Under the pieces are notes generated by a model, which ran no database searches, was not told the DNA's origin, and worked only from the letters and a program-made list of their open reading frames with translations. A stretch of DNA of 39,560 nt from positions 1 to 39,560 of IMG/VR virus record IMGVR_UViG_3300035698_007137; one strand, written 5' to 3'. This document shows, piece by piece, positions 5,059 to 12,771 of the stretch. The DNA comes from a virus. A program made the translations under genes and the position numbers. The first letter of the stretch is position 1. Each line of letters begins with the position of its first letter.

Positions 5059-6092
5059 TTTTACCGCTAATAGAATTTAAAAAAGACGGAATAGTTGAGG
5101 AACTGCCTGATGAAATAATAAGCCAACCAGTAGACGAAAAAAAATGGCTTGATATGGTTTTCGCAAACAAGGTGCCGCAAGGCTATAAACTAGGCAGTTT
5201 TGATTTTGACATACACTTTAGGCTAAAAGAACAAACGCTAGTAGGTATTTTCGGAATGGACAATGTAGGCAAAACAACGTTCTATCTGTTTTTGATTGTA
5301 TGCTACGCTAAGAAGCACGATTTAAAATTCTTGATACTAGCTAAGGAAAATCAGTGTGCAAGCGTTAGACAGTCGATTATAGAGCTCTACGTGGGTAGAT
5401 TTGCACACCAAGCAAACGAGTTAGAGAAAAAAGAAGCTCTTGAGTTTGCTTACAAGCAATTTGACATTGTAAAATTAGACGTTGATATTAACAAAGATAA
5501 TTTCTTTCAGGCTATGGATAAAGCCTACGATAAAAAACATTACTTTGCTTGTTTTATAGACCCTTACAACGCGGTGCAGCATGAGCAAACGCCTAAAAGC
5601 AATTATGAGTTCCTAGACGCACTTAGGAAGTACCAGACAAAGCGTAACACTAGTTTCCACATAAGCATGCACATAAGCACGGAAAAGGCTAGAAACTACG
5701 TGTATTCGGCAAAGGACACATTAACAAACTTTAGCGGTGTAGCGGTTAACGTTAGCGGTCAAAATAAAGTTCCTAGAAAAAACCATGTTGAAGGTGGTCA
5801 GCCTATAGCAAATAAACTAGATGATATCATGTGCATACACCGTATTCTAAAAATTGACGACCTTAAAAATTACACGCTGGTATCTATCGAAAAAGTAAAA
5901 GAAACTAGAACAGGTGGCACTACAACATATGAAAAGCCTTTAATGTTTTGCAAGGAATATGGCTTTATATCCTTTTTTGACGAGTCTTTAAAAAACCCGC
6001 TCAAAGAAATAGAAACAGAAACAGTAGAGCCTAAAAAACTACCATTGCTTAACCCTAGTCAGGCATTTGATACTGGCGAATTAGAATTTTAA
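5055..6092 (+). CDS. DnaB/Twinkle-like replicative helicase ATPase (RecA fold)
   Basis: 345 residues from ATG 5055, which overlaps the initiator stop as ATGA; an upstream ATG at 5031 is in frame but less likely. Walker A is GMDNVGKTT at about residues 66-74, Walker B is YFACFIDPYN near 163, a HISMHI histidine motif lies near 201, and GGQPIANKLDDIMCIHR near 247 resembles the late motif of DnaB/Twinkle helicases. There is no primase domain. It probably unwinds the phage origin after loading by the upstream initiator, with the host supplying polymerase and primase. A RepA-type hexameric ATPase or helicase loader is the main alternative. Confidence 0.7.
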   Translation: MILPLIEFKKDGIVEELPDEIISQPVDEKKWLDMVFANKVPQGYKLGSFDFDIHFRLKEQTLVGIFGMDNVGKTTFYLFLIVCYAKKHDLKFLILAKENQCASVRQSIIELYVGRFAHQANELEKKEALEFAYKQFDIVKLDVDINKDNFFQAMDKAYDKKHYFACFIDPYNAVQHEQTPKSNYEFLDALRKYQTKRNTSFHISMHISTEKARNYVYSAKDTLTNFSGVAVNVSGQNKVPRKNHVEGGQPIANKLDDIMCIHRILKIDDLKNYTLVSIEKVKETRTGGTTTYEKPLMFCKEYGFISFFDESLKNPLKEIETETVEPKKLPLLNPSQAFDTGELEF

Positions 6093-6094
6093 AT

Positions 6095-6535
6095 ATGAGA
6101 ACAAGAGATGCCATATACAGTATAAGCAAGCGGTTTTCAAAAGGCAAAGCATTTTACCCTAACGAAAACGATGCAAAAGCACTAAACACTATTATACAAA
6201 TTTACAATAGGCAGCAGCAAGAAATAAATTTTTCGCAAGAACCGTTCGCAAAAATCTATCTCTTTCTTTATAAAAATCTAGTTATGAAAAAAATATACGA
6301 CGACGACCAGTATCAAATATCGCAAGTTTTAAGAGATGTTTTGAACGTTCCTATTTCTCACCACATAGCAAATATAAAGTTTGAAATGGAAAACTTAAGA
6401 ATAAGTAAAGAGGTCGCAAAAGAAAAGGTTAACCCTGAATCTATTTTATCGATAGACATAGACCAAGGTAGAATAAACAGCTTTTTAATTGCTCAGATAA
6501 ATGATGTTTTAACCGAATACGAACAAACACAATAA
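6095..6535 (+). CDS. Hypothetical protein downstream of helicase
   Basis: 146 residues, starting 2 bp after the helicase stop. Largely helical and charged (ISKRFSKGKAFYPNENDAK, then a middle FAKIYLFLYKNLVMKK helix). No catalytic motif. Its position directly behind the initiator-helicase pair suggests a replication accessory role such as a loader or modulator, but nothing in the sequence proves this. Confidence 0.5.
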   Translation: MRTRDAIYSISKRFSKGKAFYPNENDAKALNTIIQIYNRQQQEINFSQEPFAKIYLFLYKNLVMKKIYDDDQYQISQVLRDVLNVPISHHIANIKFEMENLRISKEVAKEKVNPESILSIDIDQGRINSFLIAQINDVLTEYEQTQ

Positions 6536-6552
6536 CACTTAACACAAACACA

Positions 6553-6828
6553 ATGATTACACAAAAAGAATACTTAAAAGCCTTAAATACAATTAAATCT
6601 TATCACAAGCAATCAAACTTATCTAATATAGAGCTTCTTCGTGAAAAATTAAGCCCTAACCTAAACAGAAATGACTTTATAAAATATGAAAGTGGTTCAA
6701 CTAGCAAGTACCTTACAGAAGGTAATAAATACCGCTTAACCTGCGAGCCCTACAAAAATAGAGTTTGTATAATAAACGATGGAGGTAAAAGAATGAATAC
6801 TAATGTCCTGTATTTTAAAAATGCCTAA
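6553..6828 (+). CDS. Hypothetical small protein
   Basis: 91 residues. Basic N-terminal helix (YLKALNTIKSYHKQSNLS) followed by a short strand-rich part with YRLTCEPYKNRVCIINDGG. Two cysteines but no metal-binding pattern. It is the last gene of the replication transcript before the promoter-containing gap at 6829-6911. No family recognised. Confidence 0.45.
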   Translation: MITQKEYLKALNTIKSYHKQSNLSNIELLREKLSPNLNRNDFIKYESGSTSKYLTEGNKYRLTCEPYKNRVCIINDGGKRMNTNVLYFKNA

Positions 6829-6842
6829 TTGTGCATAAAGTA

Positions 6843-6870
6843 TTGAGTATAAATAGTAAAATTATTTTTG
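6843..6870 (+). promoter_or_regulatory. Bacteroidota-type promoter
   Basis: TATTTTTG (6863-6870) fits TAnnTTTG, with TTG at 6843-6845 placed 17 bp upstream. It would drive the small-protein, XRE-regulator and zinc-ribbon genes that follow. Confidence 0.5.
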
Positions 6871-6911
6871 AGCGTTGGAAATTAAATGCTTTAAACTAAA
6901 TAAATATAAAA

Positions 6912-7121
6912 ATGAAAAAAAAAGAATCACAAGAAGAAAAAGCATACACCTGCAAAAAAACCCTAAAAATGAAAGGCGTTAAAACCTACGCGTTTTTACT
7001 AGGAACAAAGTACAAAGAAGCACCAGGAACAGAAAGCTCTAAATACAAAACACTTGTTGACGAGCAAAAACAAAACCACGAAATTACCTTTTCTTTTTTT
7101 AAAACCCATTTTCTACAATGA
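6912..7121 (+). CDS. Hypothetical small basic protein
   Basis: 69 residues, lysine-rich N-terminus (MKKKESQEEKAYTCKKTLK). The C-terminus ends FFKTHFLQ and overlaps the next gene's start as ATGA at 7118, so it is translationally coupled to the XRE regulator. It could be a small partner of that regulator, but no family is recognised. Confidence 0.45.
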   Translation: MKKKESQEEKAYTCKKTLKMKGVKTYAFLLGTKYKEAPGTESSKYKTLVDEQKQNHEITFSFFKTHFLQ

Positions 7122-7456
7122 ACGTTGGCGCTGTAATAAGAAGACTTAGGAAAGAAAAAGGCGACACTCTTGCTCAAATGGCTAAACAAATAAACTGCGA
7201 CTTGCCGTATCTTTCAAGACTAGAAAACAACAAAAGCGACTTTAGCAAGTCAAAATACTTAGAAGAGGTTTGCAAATACTTTAAGGTTCCTTTGCCTATA
7301 ATTTATATGCAATCATTAGAAATTACAGACGCACCAAAAGAAAACAGAGAAGAAGTTAGAGTAGTCCTAGAGCATTTAAACCAAACATATATGAGACTAT
7401 TTACTCATAAAGAGGAAACTAAGCCGCAAAACAAACCTAAAAGAAGATCAAGTTAA
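7118..7456 (+). CDS. XRE-family helix-turn-helix transcriptional regulator
   Basis: 112 residues. Residues about 4-60 are a Cro/C1-type HTH: IRRLRKEKGDTLAQMAKQI, then LPYLSRLENNKS, with the usual second-helix and recognition-helix spacing, followed by LEEVCKYFKVPL. The rest is a helical segment with a basic tail (KPKRRSS). Such proteins repress or activate early phage promoters. The TATTTTTG promoter at 6863-6870 and the short co-transcribed gene upstream may form its autoregulated unit. Confidence 0.8.
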   Translation: MNVGAVIRRLRKEKGDTLAQMAKQINCDLPYLSRLENNKSDFSKSKYLEEVCKYFKVPLPIIYMQSLEITDAPKENREEVRVVLEHLNQTYMRLFTHKEETKPQNKPKRRSS

Positions 7457-7473
7457 CTAAAAAAACAGAAACC

Positions 7474-7668
7474 ATGGCAAAAAGAAAATACACAAAAATG
7501 GGTGAAAATGCAGTAGCCTATGAATGCACAAAACAAAAATGCAAATGGCAAGGTCTTGATGAAGACAAAGTCAGAAAAAGAATAAATGAGCACCAAGAAG
7601 AGCACGTTTGCCCGAATTGTGGTAATTCTGAATTTTTTGGACTACTTCGTTTCGAAACTGTTTGCTAA
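7474..7668 (+). CDS. Small zinc-ribbon protein
   Basis: 64 residues. Two cysteine pairs, CTKQKC and CPNC, separated by about 25 residues with intervening histidines, suggest a treble-clef or zinc-ribbon fold binding one zinc. The stop codon lies within the GCTAACG core (7664-7670) of a palindromic element, and the last residues (GLLRFETVC) may therefore have been created by insertion of that element. It follows the XRE gene by 17 bp. A nucleic-acid-binding role is plausible but not demonstrated. Confidence 0.55.
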   Translation: MAKRKYTKMGENAVAYECTKQKCKWQGLDEDKVRKRINEHQEEHVCPNCGNSEFFGLLRFETVC

Positions 7669-7738
7669 CGCTATTGTGTATGATATGCAGCATGCTAACA
7701 ATACGCATGTCGCTACCATACAAAACACAAAACAATTA
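7660..7738 (+). repeat. attC-like palindrome, degenerate copy
   Basis: Left core GCTAACG (7664-7670) is followed by TTGTGTATGA...GCAG, matching the element at 388-434. TGTATG pairs with CATACA, and GCATG with CATGC-like bases inside, to give a long imperfect hairpin. A clear right GTTRRRY core is missing, so it looks like a truncated or diverged copy. It lies between the zinc-ribbon gene and the next gene. Confidence 0.45.
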
Positions 7739-7756
7739 ACACCTAACAAAGACACA

Positions 7757-8359
7757 ATGAAAATAACAGAAAAGCAAATTAAAGATTACCACGCACAAAC
7801 TGAGCGCAGCTTACAGCGTGAAATAGAAAAAGACTACCCAGAGGTATTTAAAGTAGACTTGTGGGATAAATGGTTAGTTGATGATACCCACCCTGAATGG
7901 ATGGGTTTTTATAAAAAAGAAAACAACCGCCTTACAGGTTTAAATCACAATGGATTATGGTTTGATACAGAAATTTTGGTAAACCCCAACAATGACGCGA
8001 GAAACAAACCAGCAATTCACGAGCAAATCCTCGAAAAGCTATCTAAAGAAGCAGTAAAGCGTGGGTATAAAGAGGGTAATCATAAATGTTTGAGTGGAAT
8101 TACAATAGCAGGCAAAAAAACAGGGTTTGAATATTACTTGGATACTAATAACTTATACTTTAATAGAAACCGCATCTTTAACAAGGGTACATGGGCTGCG
8201 ATAGTAGAGCCTGTATACGAGTGGCAGTATGTATACAGGTCTCATTCAGATGCTTACCAAGTTAGCAAGGGTTTTTATACAAGCAAAAAAGATTTTAATA
8301 CTCGAAAAAGCATGATTGCTATATGCAAGGTAAAAGAATCTAAAAGATTAAGAAGATAA
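7757..8359 (+). CDS. Hypothetical protein
   Basis: 200 residues from ATG 7757. The open frame extends upstream to 7586, but that part crosses the zinc-ribbon gene and the palindrome, so 7757 is chosen; the leader before it (TTAACAC...CACAATGA) resembles that of the gene at 6553. The protein is mixed alpha/beta and rich in aromatic residues (WDKWLVDDTHPEWMGFYKK, NGLWFDTE, FEYYLDTNNLYFNRN), with a basic C-terminus (KVKESKRLRR). No catalytic signature. Last gene of the early cluster. Confidence 0.55.
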   Translation: MKITEKQIKDYHAQTERSLQREIEKDYPEVFKVDLWDKWLVDDTHPEWMGFYKKENNRLTGLNHNGLWFDTEILVNPNNDARNKPAIHEQILEKLSKEAVKRGYKEGNHKCLSGITIAGKKTGFEYYLDTNNLYFNRNRIFNKGTWAAIVEPVYEWQYVYRSHSDAYQVSKGFYTSKKDFNTRKSMIAICKVKESKRLRR

Positions 8360-8381
8360 CCCCAACCGCTATTTAATTCTC

Positions 8382-8389
8382 TACCTTTG
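8382..8389 (+). promoter_or_regulatory. Bacteroidota-type promoter -7 box
   Basis: TACCTTTG matches TAnnTTTG exactly and lies about 29 bp before the small ORF at 8418. No clear -33 TTG is seen. Confidence 0.4.
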
Positions 8390-8417
8390 AATTTCAAATA
8401 TTGTTTAACTTAAAAAC

Positions 8418-8483
8418 ATGAAAATGAAATACAAACCCAAAGCAAAGCCTAAAACAACAGGCTCAAAGCCTAGAAAAAGGTAA
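8418..8483 (+). CDS. 21-residue lysine-rich peptide
   Basis: ATG at 8418 encodes MKMKYKPKAKPKTTGSKPRK plus a final R before TAA at 8481-8483. It is extremely basic and proline-rich, like short nucleic-acid-binding or ribosomal-like peptides. It has its own TAnnTTTG box upstream and a hairpin terminator directly downstream (8496-8524), so it could be a self-contained tiny gene. Coding status is inferred from composition and flanking signals; a small RNA spanning the same interval is the alternative. Confidence 0.4.
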   Translation: MKMKYKPKAKPKTTGSKPRKR

Positions 8484-8492
8484 TCAAACTCT

Positions 8493-8524
8493 AAAACCCA
8501 CCTTAACTAATTTTAAAGGTGGGT
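8493..8524. terminator. Bidirectional intrinsic terminator
   Basis: ACCCACCTT (8496-8504) pairs with AAGGTGGGT (8516-8524) around an 11-nt loop. On the - strand the stem is followed by TTTT, serving the convergent gene at 8528-8998. On the + strand it ends the transcript of the 21-residue peptide. Confidence 0.65.
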
Positions 8525-8527
8525 AGT

Positions 8528-8998
8528 TTACTTGAAGTAATCTGTAATAACGCTTTTAACAACACTATCGTCAGACATTGTTATTTTCCTGTTCATGTTA
8601 ATCCACTTCTCTTTATCATTAAAAAGCTGCAAATAGTCTGTAACAACTTTAAAACCCTTTTCAGATAACTTGTACAAATCTTTGTCTCTAAAGCTGTAGT
8701 CTTTTTGTGCAAAACCCATCTTTATTATGTTGTCAAGAAGAAACCAACCGCTAGGAACGTCTATTTTTTTACCAAACACAACTAATTCATCTAAATATAA
8801 AATCGCAAGTATCTCATCATAATTAAGAAGGGTGCTACTACTTAGTGTTTCTAAAACAAGTAGTGTGTAAGAAAAGTCACTAAGAGCTGCAGTACAAACA
8901 ACTTCTTTAGCTTTAATAACCTCTACTTTTTTAATTACAGAAATATCAACTTCTACTACATTGTTTCCGTCAAAAGCTAAAAGACCTATGTTTTTCAT
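8528..8998 (-). CDS. Hypothetical protein, possible winged-helix C-terminus
   Basis: 156 residues. The first half is rich in valine, isoleucine and leucine with strand-like pattern (VVEVDISVIKKVEVIKAKEVV). The second half, WFLLDNIIKMGFAQKDYSF followed by LYKLSEKGFKVVTDYLQLF, has the look of a winged-helix (MarR/PadR-like) fold where a K-L-S/T-x-x-G motif starts the wing. It is transcribed divergently from the late (virion) genes, with 85 bp between the two starts, a typical place for a regulator of that switch. Family not recognised; regulatory role is inference from position. Confidence 0.5.
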   Translation of the reverse strand: MKNIGLLAFDGNNVVEVDISVIKKVEVIKAKEVVCTAALSDFSYTLLVLETLSSSTLLNYDEILAILYLDELVVFGKKIDVPSGWFLLDNIIKMGFAQKDYSFRDKDLYKLSEKGFKVVTDYLQLFNDKEKWINMNRKITMSDDSVVKSVITDYFK

Positions 8999-9082
8999 CT
9001 GGTAAATTTAGCGATTACCATTCTAACAACACTTATTCATTTATGTTTATTAAAATTGTATCATCTAATAAAAACAAAAGTA

Positions 9083-10309
9083 ATGGACGTTACAACAGAA
9101 CAAAATTCAGGAAAAGCCGTATTTCAACGAAGCGCGCAAGCAGACCCGCTATTTAATAAGCAGGAACAATTGAAAAAACAGGAATCTATTAATCAGAAAA
9201 CTACGCAAGAAAAAATTATTGAAGTAGCAGAAATCGCTGAACCAGTTAAAAAAACAGAAGAGCCAAAGGAAACTAAAAGCGACCCTGTTAAAGAGGATGT
9301 GAAACCTGAAACCGAAGTAAAAAGCGTAGATACGGATATAAAAGAAGGTTTTGAACCACTTGAAATGTCTTTTGATAATAAAGCTGTAGAGCCAATAAAT
9401 TCAGATGCAACTAAGGAAACTGAAATTGCTGTAACTGAAACCATGGTTAAAGAGTTTTTAAAGTCAAAAGGAATCGAGTTCGATAAACTAGAAGACTTAT
9501 CCAAAAAAGAATCTTTGTCAGAATCTGTACAAAAGTTCAAAGAGTTTGAAGAACAAACCGGTAGAAGTATTCAAGACTATCTTAACACTCAAAAAGATTG
9601 GGCGAAAGAAAATCCAGCAAATACCTTACGAGAGTTCTTAAAGTATGATCAGCCAAATTATTCAGACGAAGACGTGGCAGAACAAATCAAACTATGGACA
9701 GTATCAGAAGATGATCAAGACGAGTTATCGCAAAAAGAATTATCCGAGAAAAAGCTTGAAAGTAAAAGACAATACAATAAAGCTTTAGACTTCATGCAGA
9801 AAAAATCAAAGGAATTTGCTACTCCGCTGGTAAACAATGCACAACCGCAGACAGAAGAGGACATCGCAAAAGCATACGAGCCTTACTGGAACAAAAGAGA
9901 TAAGTCGCTTCAATCATTCAATGAAGTAACAATGAAGTTGGGTGGTCAGGAAATTTCGATTGCCGTAACACAAGAAGACAAAGCTTTAATAGCAAGAAAA
10001 ACGCAGTCGCAAGAATCTACCTTTGAACCATATATCTTAGATAATGCTAAGGAAGGTGATGTTAGAATTAACACAGACAGCCTAATTTCTAATGAAGCCT
10101 GGTCGATACCTCAGATAAGAAATCGTTTCATATCTGAACTAGCCAAACAAGTCCAATCTATAAGTATAGAGCAATTCTCTAAACAAAATAGAAATGTAAC
10201 ACTGGGAGGCAACAAAAAGGCAGACTCAAATCCTTTATCTAAAGCCGGATTAACCGTTGTTTCTAAAAACGGTGGCCAAGAAAGAAGAATTGGAAAACCA
10301 ATATTTTAA
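9083..10309 (+). CDS. Putative capsid scaffold / head assembly protein
   Basis: 408 residues from ATG 9083; the frame extends to a TTG at 9056 that overlaps a promoter-like box and is not used here. The N-terminal 110 residues are acidic and low complexity (repeated E, K, P, V). The middle is helical and charged (LSQKELSEKKLESKRQYNK), and the C-terminus ends in basic residues (RRIGKPIF). An acidic coiled-coil protein immediately upstream of the major capsid gene is the standard position and shape of a scaffold. No protease motif was seen. No family recognised by sequence, so the call rests on context and composition. Confidence 0.5.
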   Translation: MDVTTEQNSGKAVFQRSAQADPLFNKQEQLKKQESINQKTTQEKIIEVAEIAEPVKKTEEPKETKSDPVKEDVKPETEVKSVDTDIKEGFEPLEMSFDNKAVEPINSDATKETEIAVTETMVKEFLKSKGIEFDKLEDLSKKESLSESVQKFKEFEEQTGRSIQDYLNTQKDWAKENPANTLREFLKYDQPNYSDEDVAEQIKLWTVSEDDQDELSQKELSEKKLESKRQYNKALDFMQKKSKEFATPLVNNAQPQTEEDIAKAYEPYWNKRDKSLQSFNEVTMKLGGQEISIAVTQEDKALIARKTQSQESTFEPYILDNAKEGDVRINTDSLISNEAWSIPQIRNRFISELAKQVQSISIEQFSKQNRNVTLGGNKKADSNPLSKAGLTVVSKNGGQERRIGKPIF

Positions 10310-10329
10310 CCTTAAAAAAAAAATTTATC

Positions 10330-11736
10330 ATGGCCGGAACAGCCCCATTAAATCCAAACAATAATACAAGTCCTGTATTATTAAACCAGTCCAGCTACAG
10401 AACGCCTGTAGAGATGGCTGCATTACAAGCAGAAAGAGGTGGTTTACCTAAAGAATCACTAGATGTAGTAAGAGTTCATTGTTTAGATATGATGAAAGAC
10501 AACCTTATTGTGTTTTTCGACCTCTTTCAGATGGACTTTACATTCAGAACTGACTATGTTACATTCATAGAACACGAAACTTTTGACTTCGTTATAGACG
10601 ACGACGGTGCAGTATCACGCGAATTAAACGTATTTACAATAGACCCTACAGAAATACAAGGCTACGAGGTTGGAGAAGACTACTTCTTTTTCCGAGTAAA
10701 CGATGCCGTTGCTGTTTACGACAATCTAGGTGTTCGTGAAATGGGTGTTATAACCGCTATTGACAAAGCAAACAACACGTTTACAGCAGTAAGCCGTCTT
10801 GGTTCTACATGGTCTGTAGCAACTACTAACTTAACGGTTGACGTTACAGGCAGCGATTTTGATAAAGGCTCCTGCGGGCCCGCAGGATTACTAGAGAGAC
10901 GCAAGATTAAAACTCAGAACATTAAGTTTATGAACATTAAAGATGCAATGGAAGTATCTGGTTCTTTAAACCAATACCAATATTGTTTTGACGGTTCAGA
11001 AGAAATATTATGGTACGACGATAATCAAATTAAGCTAGACAAGCGTTTATATGCTAAAATAGCTAAGTCTCTTCTTATAGAAACTGAATCTGTTGTAGGT
11101 TCTGGTGCTTACGCTGCAGGAAAATATGGTACAAAAGCTTTGTTTGCTCAAATCCAGTCAGACGGCTTTAACCAAGTTGGATACATAAGCACGCTTGCTG
11201 ACCTAGAAGGCATTACCGATTACTATGACAGTATAGGTATGCCAGACATGGAATTTACTATTCACTGTTTTAACAACACGCAGTATCGTAAAATGGAAGT
11301 TATCGCAAGTCTTTTAGCTGGAACCCTTAATATTGATATGGGTCACGATGTAACAAATTCTAACGATAATATGGCTGCTTATGGTTTCCGTGCAATTCAA
11401 AAAGACGGGCATACTTTCTACTTCAACAAAATACGTTTGACAGAAGGAAACGGTGCTTTTTCTAAGAACAGAGTTGCAGAAACAATGCCACACGGTATTA
11501 TAATTCCTATGGGAACTGTTGAGACAGAAATAAATGGAAAAACAGAGCAGGTTCCTTATGTTTTTACAGCATACCAAGAGCTAGACCTCATGTTAGGTAA
11601 AGTAAGAACGTTTGTAACAGGTGGACTTGCGCCAACACCTACAAACGATTGTGAGAAATACAGCATAACCAAGTCGGCAAATGTCGCTATTGGTGTTCCT
11701 TGTCCAGAGGCACTATGTATAATCACACCTGCCTAA
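10330..11736 (+). CDS. Major capsid protein (putative, HK97-like fold expected)
   Basis: 468 residues, following the scaffold-like gene by 20 bp. The layout fits a podoviral/crAss-like capsid protein: N-terminal arm with Q-rich region, an acidic stretch (FVIDDDGAVSRELNVF), a long helix-rich middle and a C-terminal VFTAYQELDLMLGKVRTFVTGG strand-helix element. Size is within the 350-500 range of such proteins. Its terminator at 11769-11798 isolates it as the end of a highly expressed head transcript. The coding DNA holds an 18-bp GC-rich perfect palindrome (10870-10887). Assignment is by position, size and resemblance, not by a diagnostic motif. Confidence 0.65.
   Translation: MAGTAPLNPNNNTSPVLLNQSSYRTPVEMAALQAERGGLPKESLDVVRVHCLDMMKDNLIVFFDLFQMDFTFRTDYVTFIEHETFDFVIDDDGAVSRELNVFTIDPTEIQGYEVGEDYFFFRVNDAVAVYDNLGVREMGVITAIDKANNTFTAVSRLGSTWSVATTNLTVDVTGSDFDKGSCGPAGLLERRKIKTQNIKFMNIKDAMEVSGSLNQYQYCFDGSEEILWYDDNQIKLDKRLYAKIAKSLLIETESVVGSGAYAAGKYGTKALFAQIQSDGFNQVGYISTLADLEGITDYYDSIGMPDMEFTIHCFNNTQYRKMEVIASLLAGTLNIDMGHDVTNSNDNMAAYGFRAIQKDGHTFYFNKIRLTEGNGAFSKNRVAETMPHGIIIPMGTVETEINGKTEQVPYVFTAYQELDLMLGKVRTFVTGGLAPTPTNDCEKYSITKSANVAIGVPCPEALCIITPA
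10870..10887. repeat. 18-bp perfect GC-rich palindrome
   Basis: TCCTGCGGGCCCGCAGGA is perfectly self-complementary and strikingly GC-rich compared with the surrounding AT-rich DNA. It lies in the capsid gene, encoding S-C-G-P-A-G. It could be a protein-binding site or simply an unusual codon run. Confidence 0.6.
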
Positions 11737-11768
11737 ACTTTTTATCGATTTAATTAGCCAAGGAAAGA

Positions 11769-11798
11769 CCCCTGTTATGTAGTTAGCAGGGGTTTTTT
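11769..11798 (+). terminator. Intrinsic terminator after capsid gene
   Basis: CCCCTG (11769-11774) and CAGGGG (11787-11792) form a stem with a 12-nt loop, followed by six T residues. Confidence 0.75.
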
Positions 11799-11863
11799 AA
11801 TTTGCAAAAAGTAAAACCAATTTGCTATTACCATATTAAGGTCAAAAGAACGTTTGCTATGCA

Positions 11864-11871
11864 TATATTTG
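11864..11871 (+). promoter_or_regulatory. Bacteroidota-type -7 box (possible small-RNA promoter)
   Basis: TATATTTG fits TAnnTTTG. It lies 41 bp upstream of the terminator at 11912-11942, so transcription from it would give an RNA of roughly 65 nt. No convincing -33 element was found. Confidence 0.35.
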
Positions 11872-11911
11872 AATCAAGAAGTCCATTCTTTTTAGATTAA
11901 TTGTTAGCATT

Positions 11912-11942
11912 AAACCCAACTATTTTATATGTTGGGTTTTTT
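11912..11942 (+). terminator. Intrinsic terminator
   Basis: AAACCCAAC (11912-11920) pairs with GTTGGGTTT (11931-11939), with T residues to 11942. It is the second terminator in this gap and lies immediately before a TAnnTTTG box. Confidence 0.7.
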
Positions 11943-11944
11943 GC

Positions 11945-11952
11945 TATATTTG
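11945..11952 (+). promoter_or_regulatory. Bacteroidota-type -7 box
   Basis: TATATTTG (11945-11952) lies directly after the terminator and 33 bp before the ATG at 11985, well placed to start the post-capsid transcript. Confidence 0.45.
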
Positions 11953-11984
11953 TACCTTAACTAACATAATCTAAATTTAATCGA

Positions 11985-12761
11985 ATGAGCCAAAAAATAT
12001 ATGTAACTCTAAGTAAGAAAAGAGCAGTAAATGTCCCACAAAACGTTCCAATAACCGAGACTGTAGAAACCTCACAAGGACAAGGCAAGCCTAGAAAAGA
12101 ACAAAAACTACGTAGAATAATACGCTATGTAGAACATCTGGACACAATCTATGTTGACGAACAAAACAAGATAGACCCAAAAGCTGTTCAAACAAACATG
12201 GCATTAAACAAAGGGATTTTAAAGGTAAATGAAGACAACCACGTTCTAATAAAGTACATGGAAGCATTACCTCACAACAAATCTAATGGCGGCACCTTGT
12301 TTAAAGAATTGATAGTAGATGAAGAAGATAAGTTTGAACTAGAAAGATACAAGCGCATTACCGCAGCTAATGACGTACTTTCTAAAGCAGAAGAAAAAAC
12401 ACTAAGAGCAATAGGCTTAGAGTTTATAGGTAGCAGCGCCATAGGCAAAACACCGACTAAAATAACGCTTCTTATCAGACCTAGAATAGAAGAAGATAAA
12501 GACAATTTCATAGAAAGATTTATGAGATTTTCTAAGTCCGAGCTTATCGAGGAGAAGCTTATTATCGCAATAGCCCTTCACAATAACATCATAAAAATCG
12601 ACAACGGCAAAAACATTAAATGGGCGATTGACTCACAAGAAACAATTTTTTCAGGTTCACAAGCAGGAAGCGTAATCGAGGAACTAGCGAGTTGGTTTAA
12701 AATGGATAACGAAGGAAAAACAACCCTTGCGTCAGTAGCAAAAAAAATAAAAAATCTCTAA
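11985..12761 (+). CDS. Hypothetical virion-region protein
   Basis: 258 residues. The N-terminus is basic with a Q/G/K-rich linker (TSQGQGKPRKEQKLRR). Later come IRYVEHLDTIYVDEQN and a helical C-terminal half (FIERFMRFSKSELIEEKLI, then a closing lysine-rich tail). The protein reads like a small structural or assembly factor sitting between capsid and head-tail adaptors. No family was recognised. It is separated from the next gene by 10 bp and transcribed from the box at 11945-11952. Confidence 0.55.
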   Translation: MSQKIYVTLSKKRAVNVPQNVPITETVETSQGQGKPRKEQKLRRIIRYVEHLDTIYVDEQNKIDPKAVQTNMALNKGILKVNEDNHVLIKYMEALPHNKSNGGTLFKELIVDEEDKFELERYKRITAANDVLSKAEEKTLRAIGLEFIGSSAIGKTPTKITLLIRPRIEEDKDNFIERFMRFSKSELIEEKLIIAIALHNNIIKIDNGKNIKWAIDSQETIFSGSQAGSVIEELASWFKMDNEGKTTLASVAKKIKNL

Positions 12762-12771
12762 AAACAATTCC

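Noticed and set aside
7586-7756. N-terminal extension of the 200-residue protein
   Set aside because: It would overlap the zinc-ribbon gene and cross the palindromic element; ATG 7757 has a leader like that of the gene at 6553.
9056-9082. TTG start for the scaffold-like gene
   Set aside because: It overlaps a promoter-like TAAAATTG box; ATG 9083 is preferred.
10310-10329. A-rich run before the capsid gene as a slippery frameshift site
   Set aside because: It lies between a clear stop and a clear ATG; no overlapping frame would be joined by slippage.
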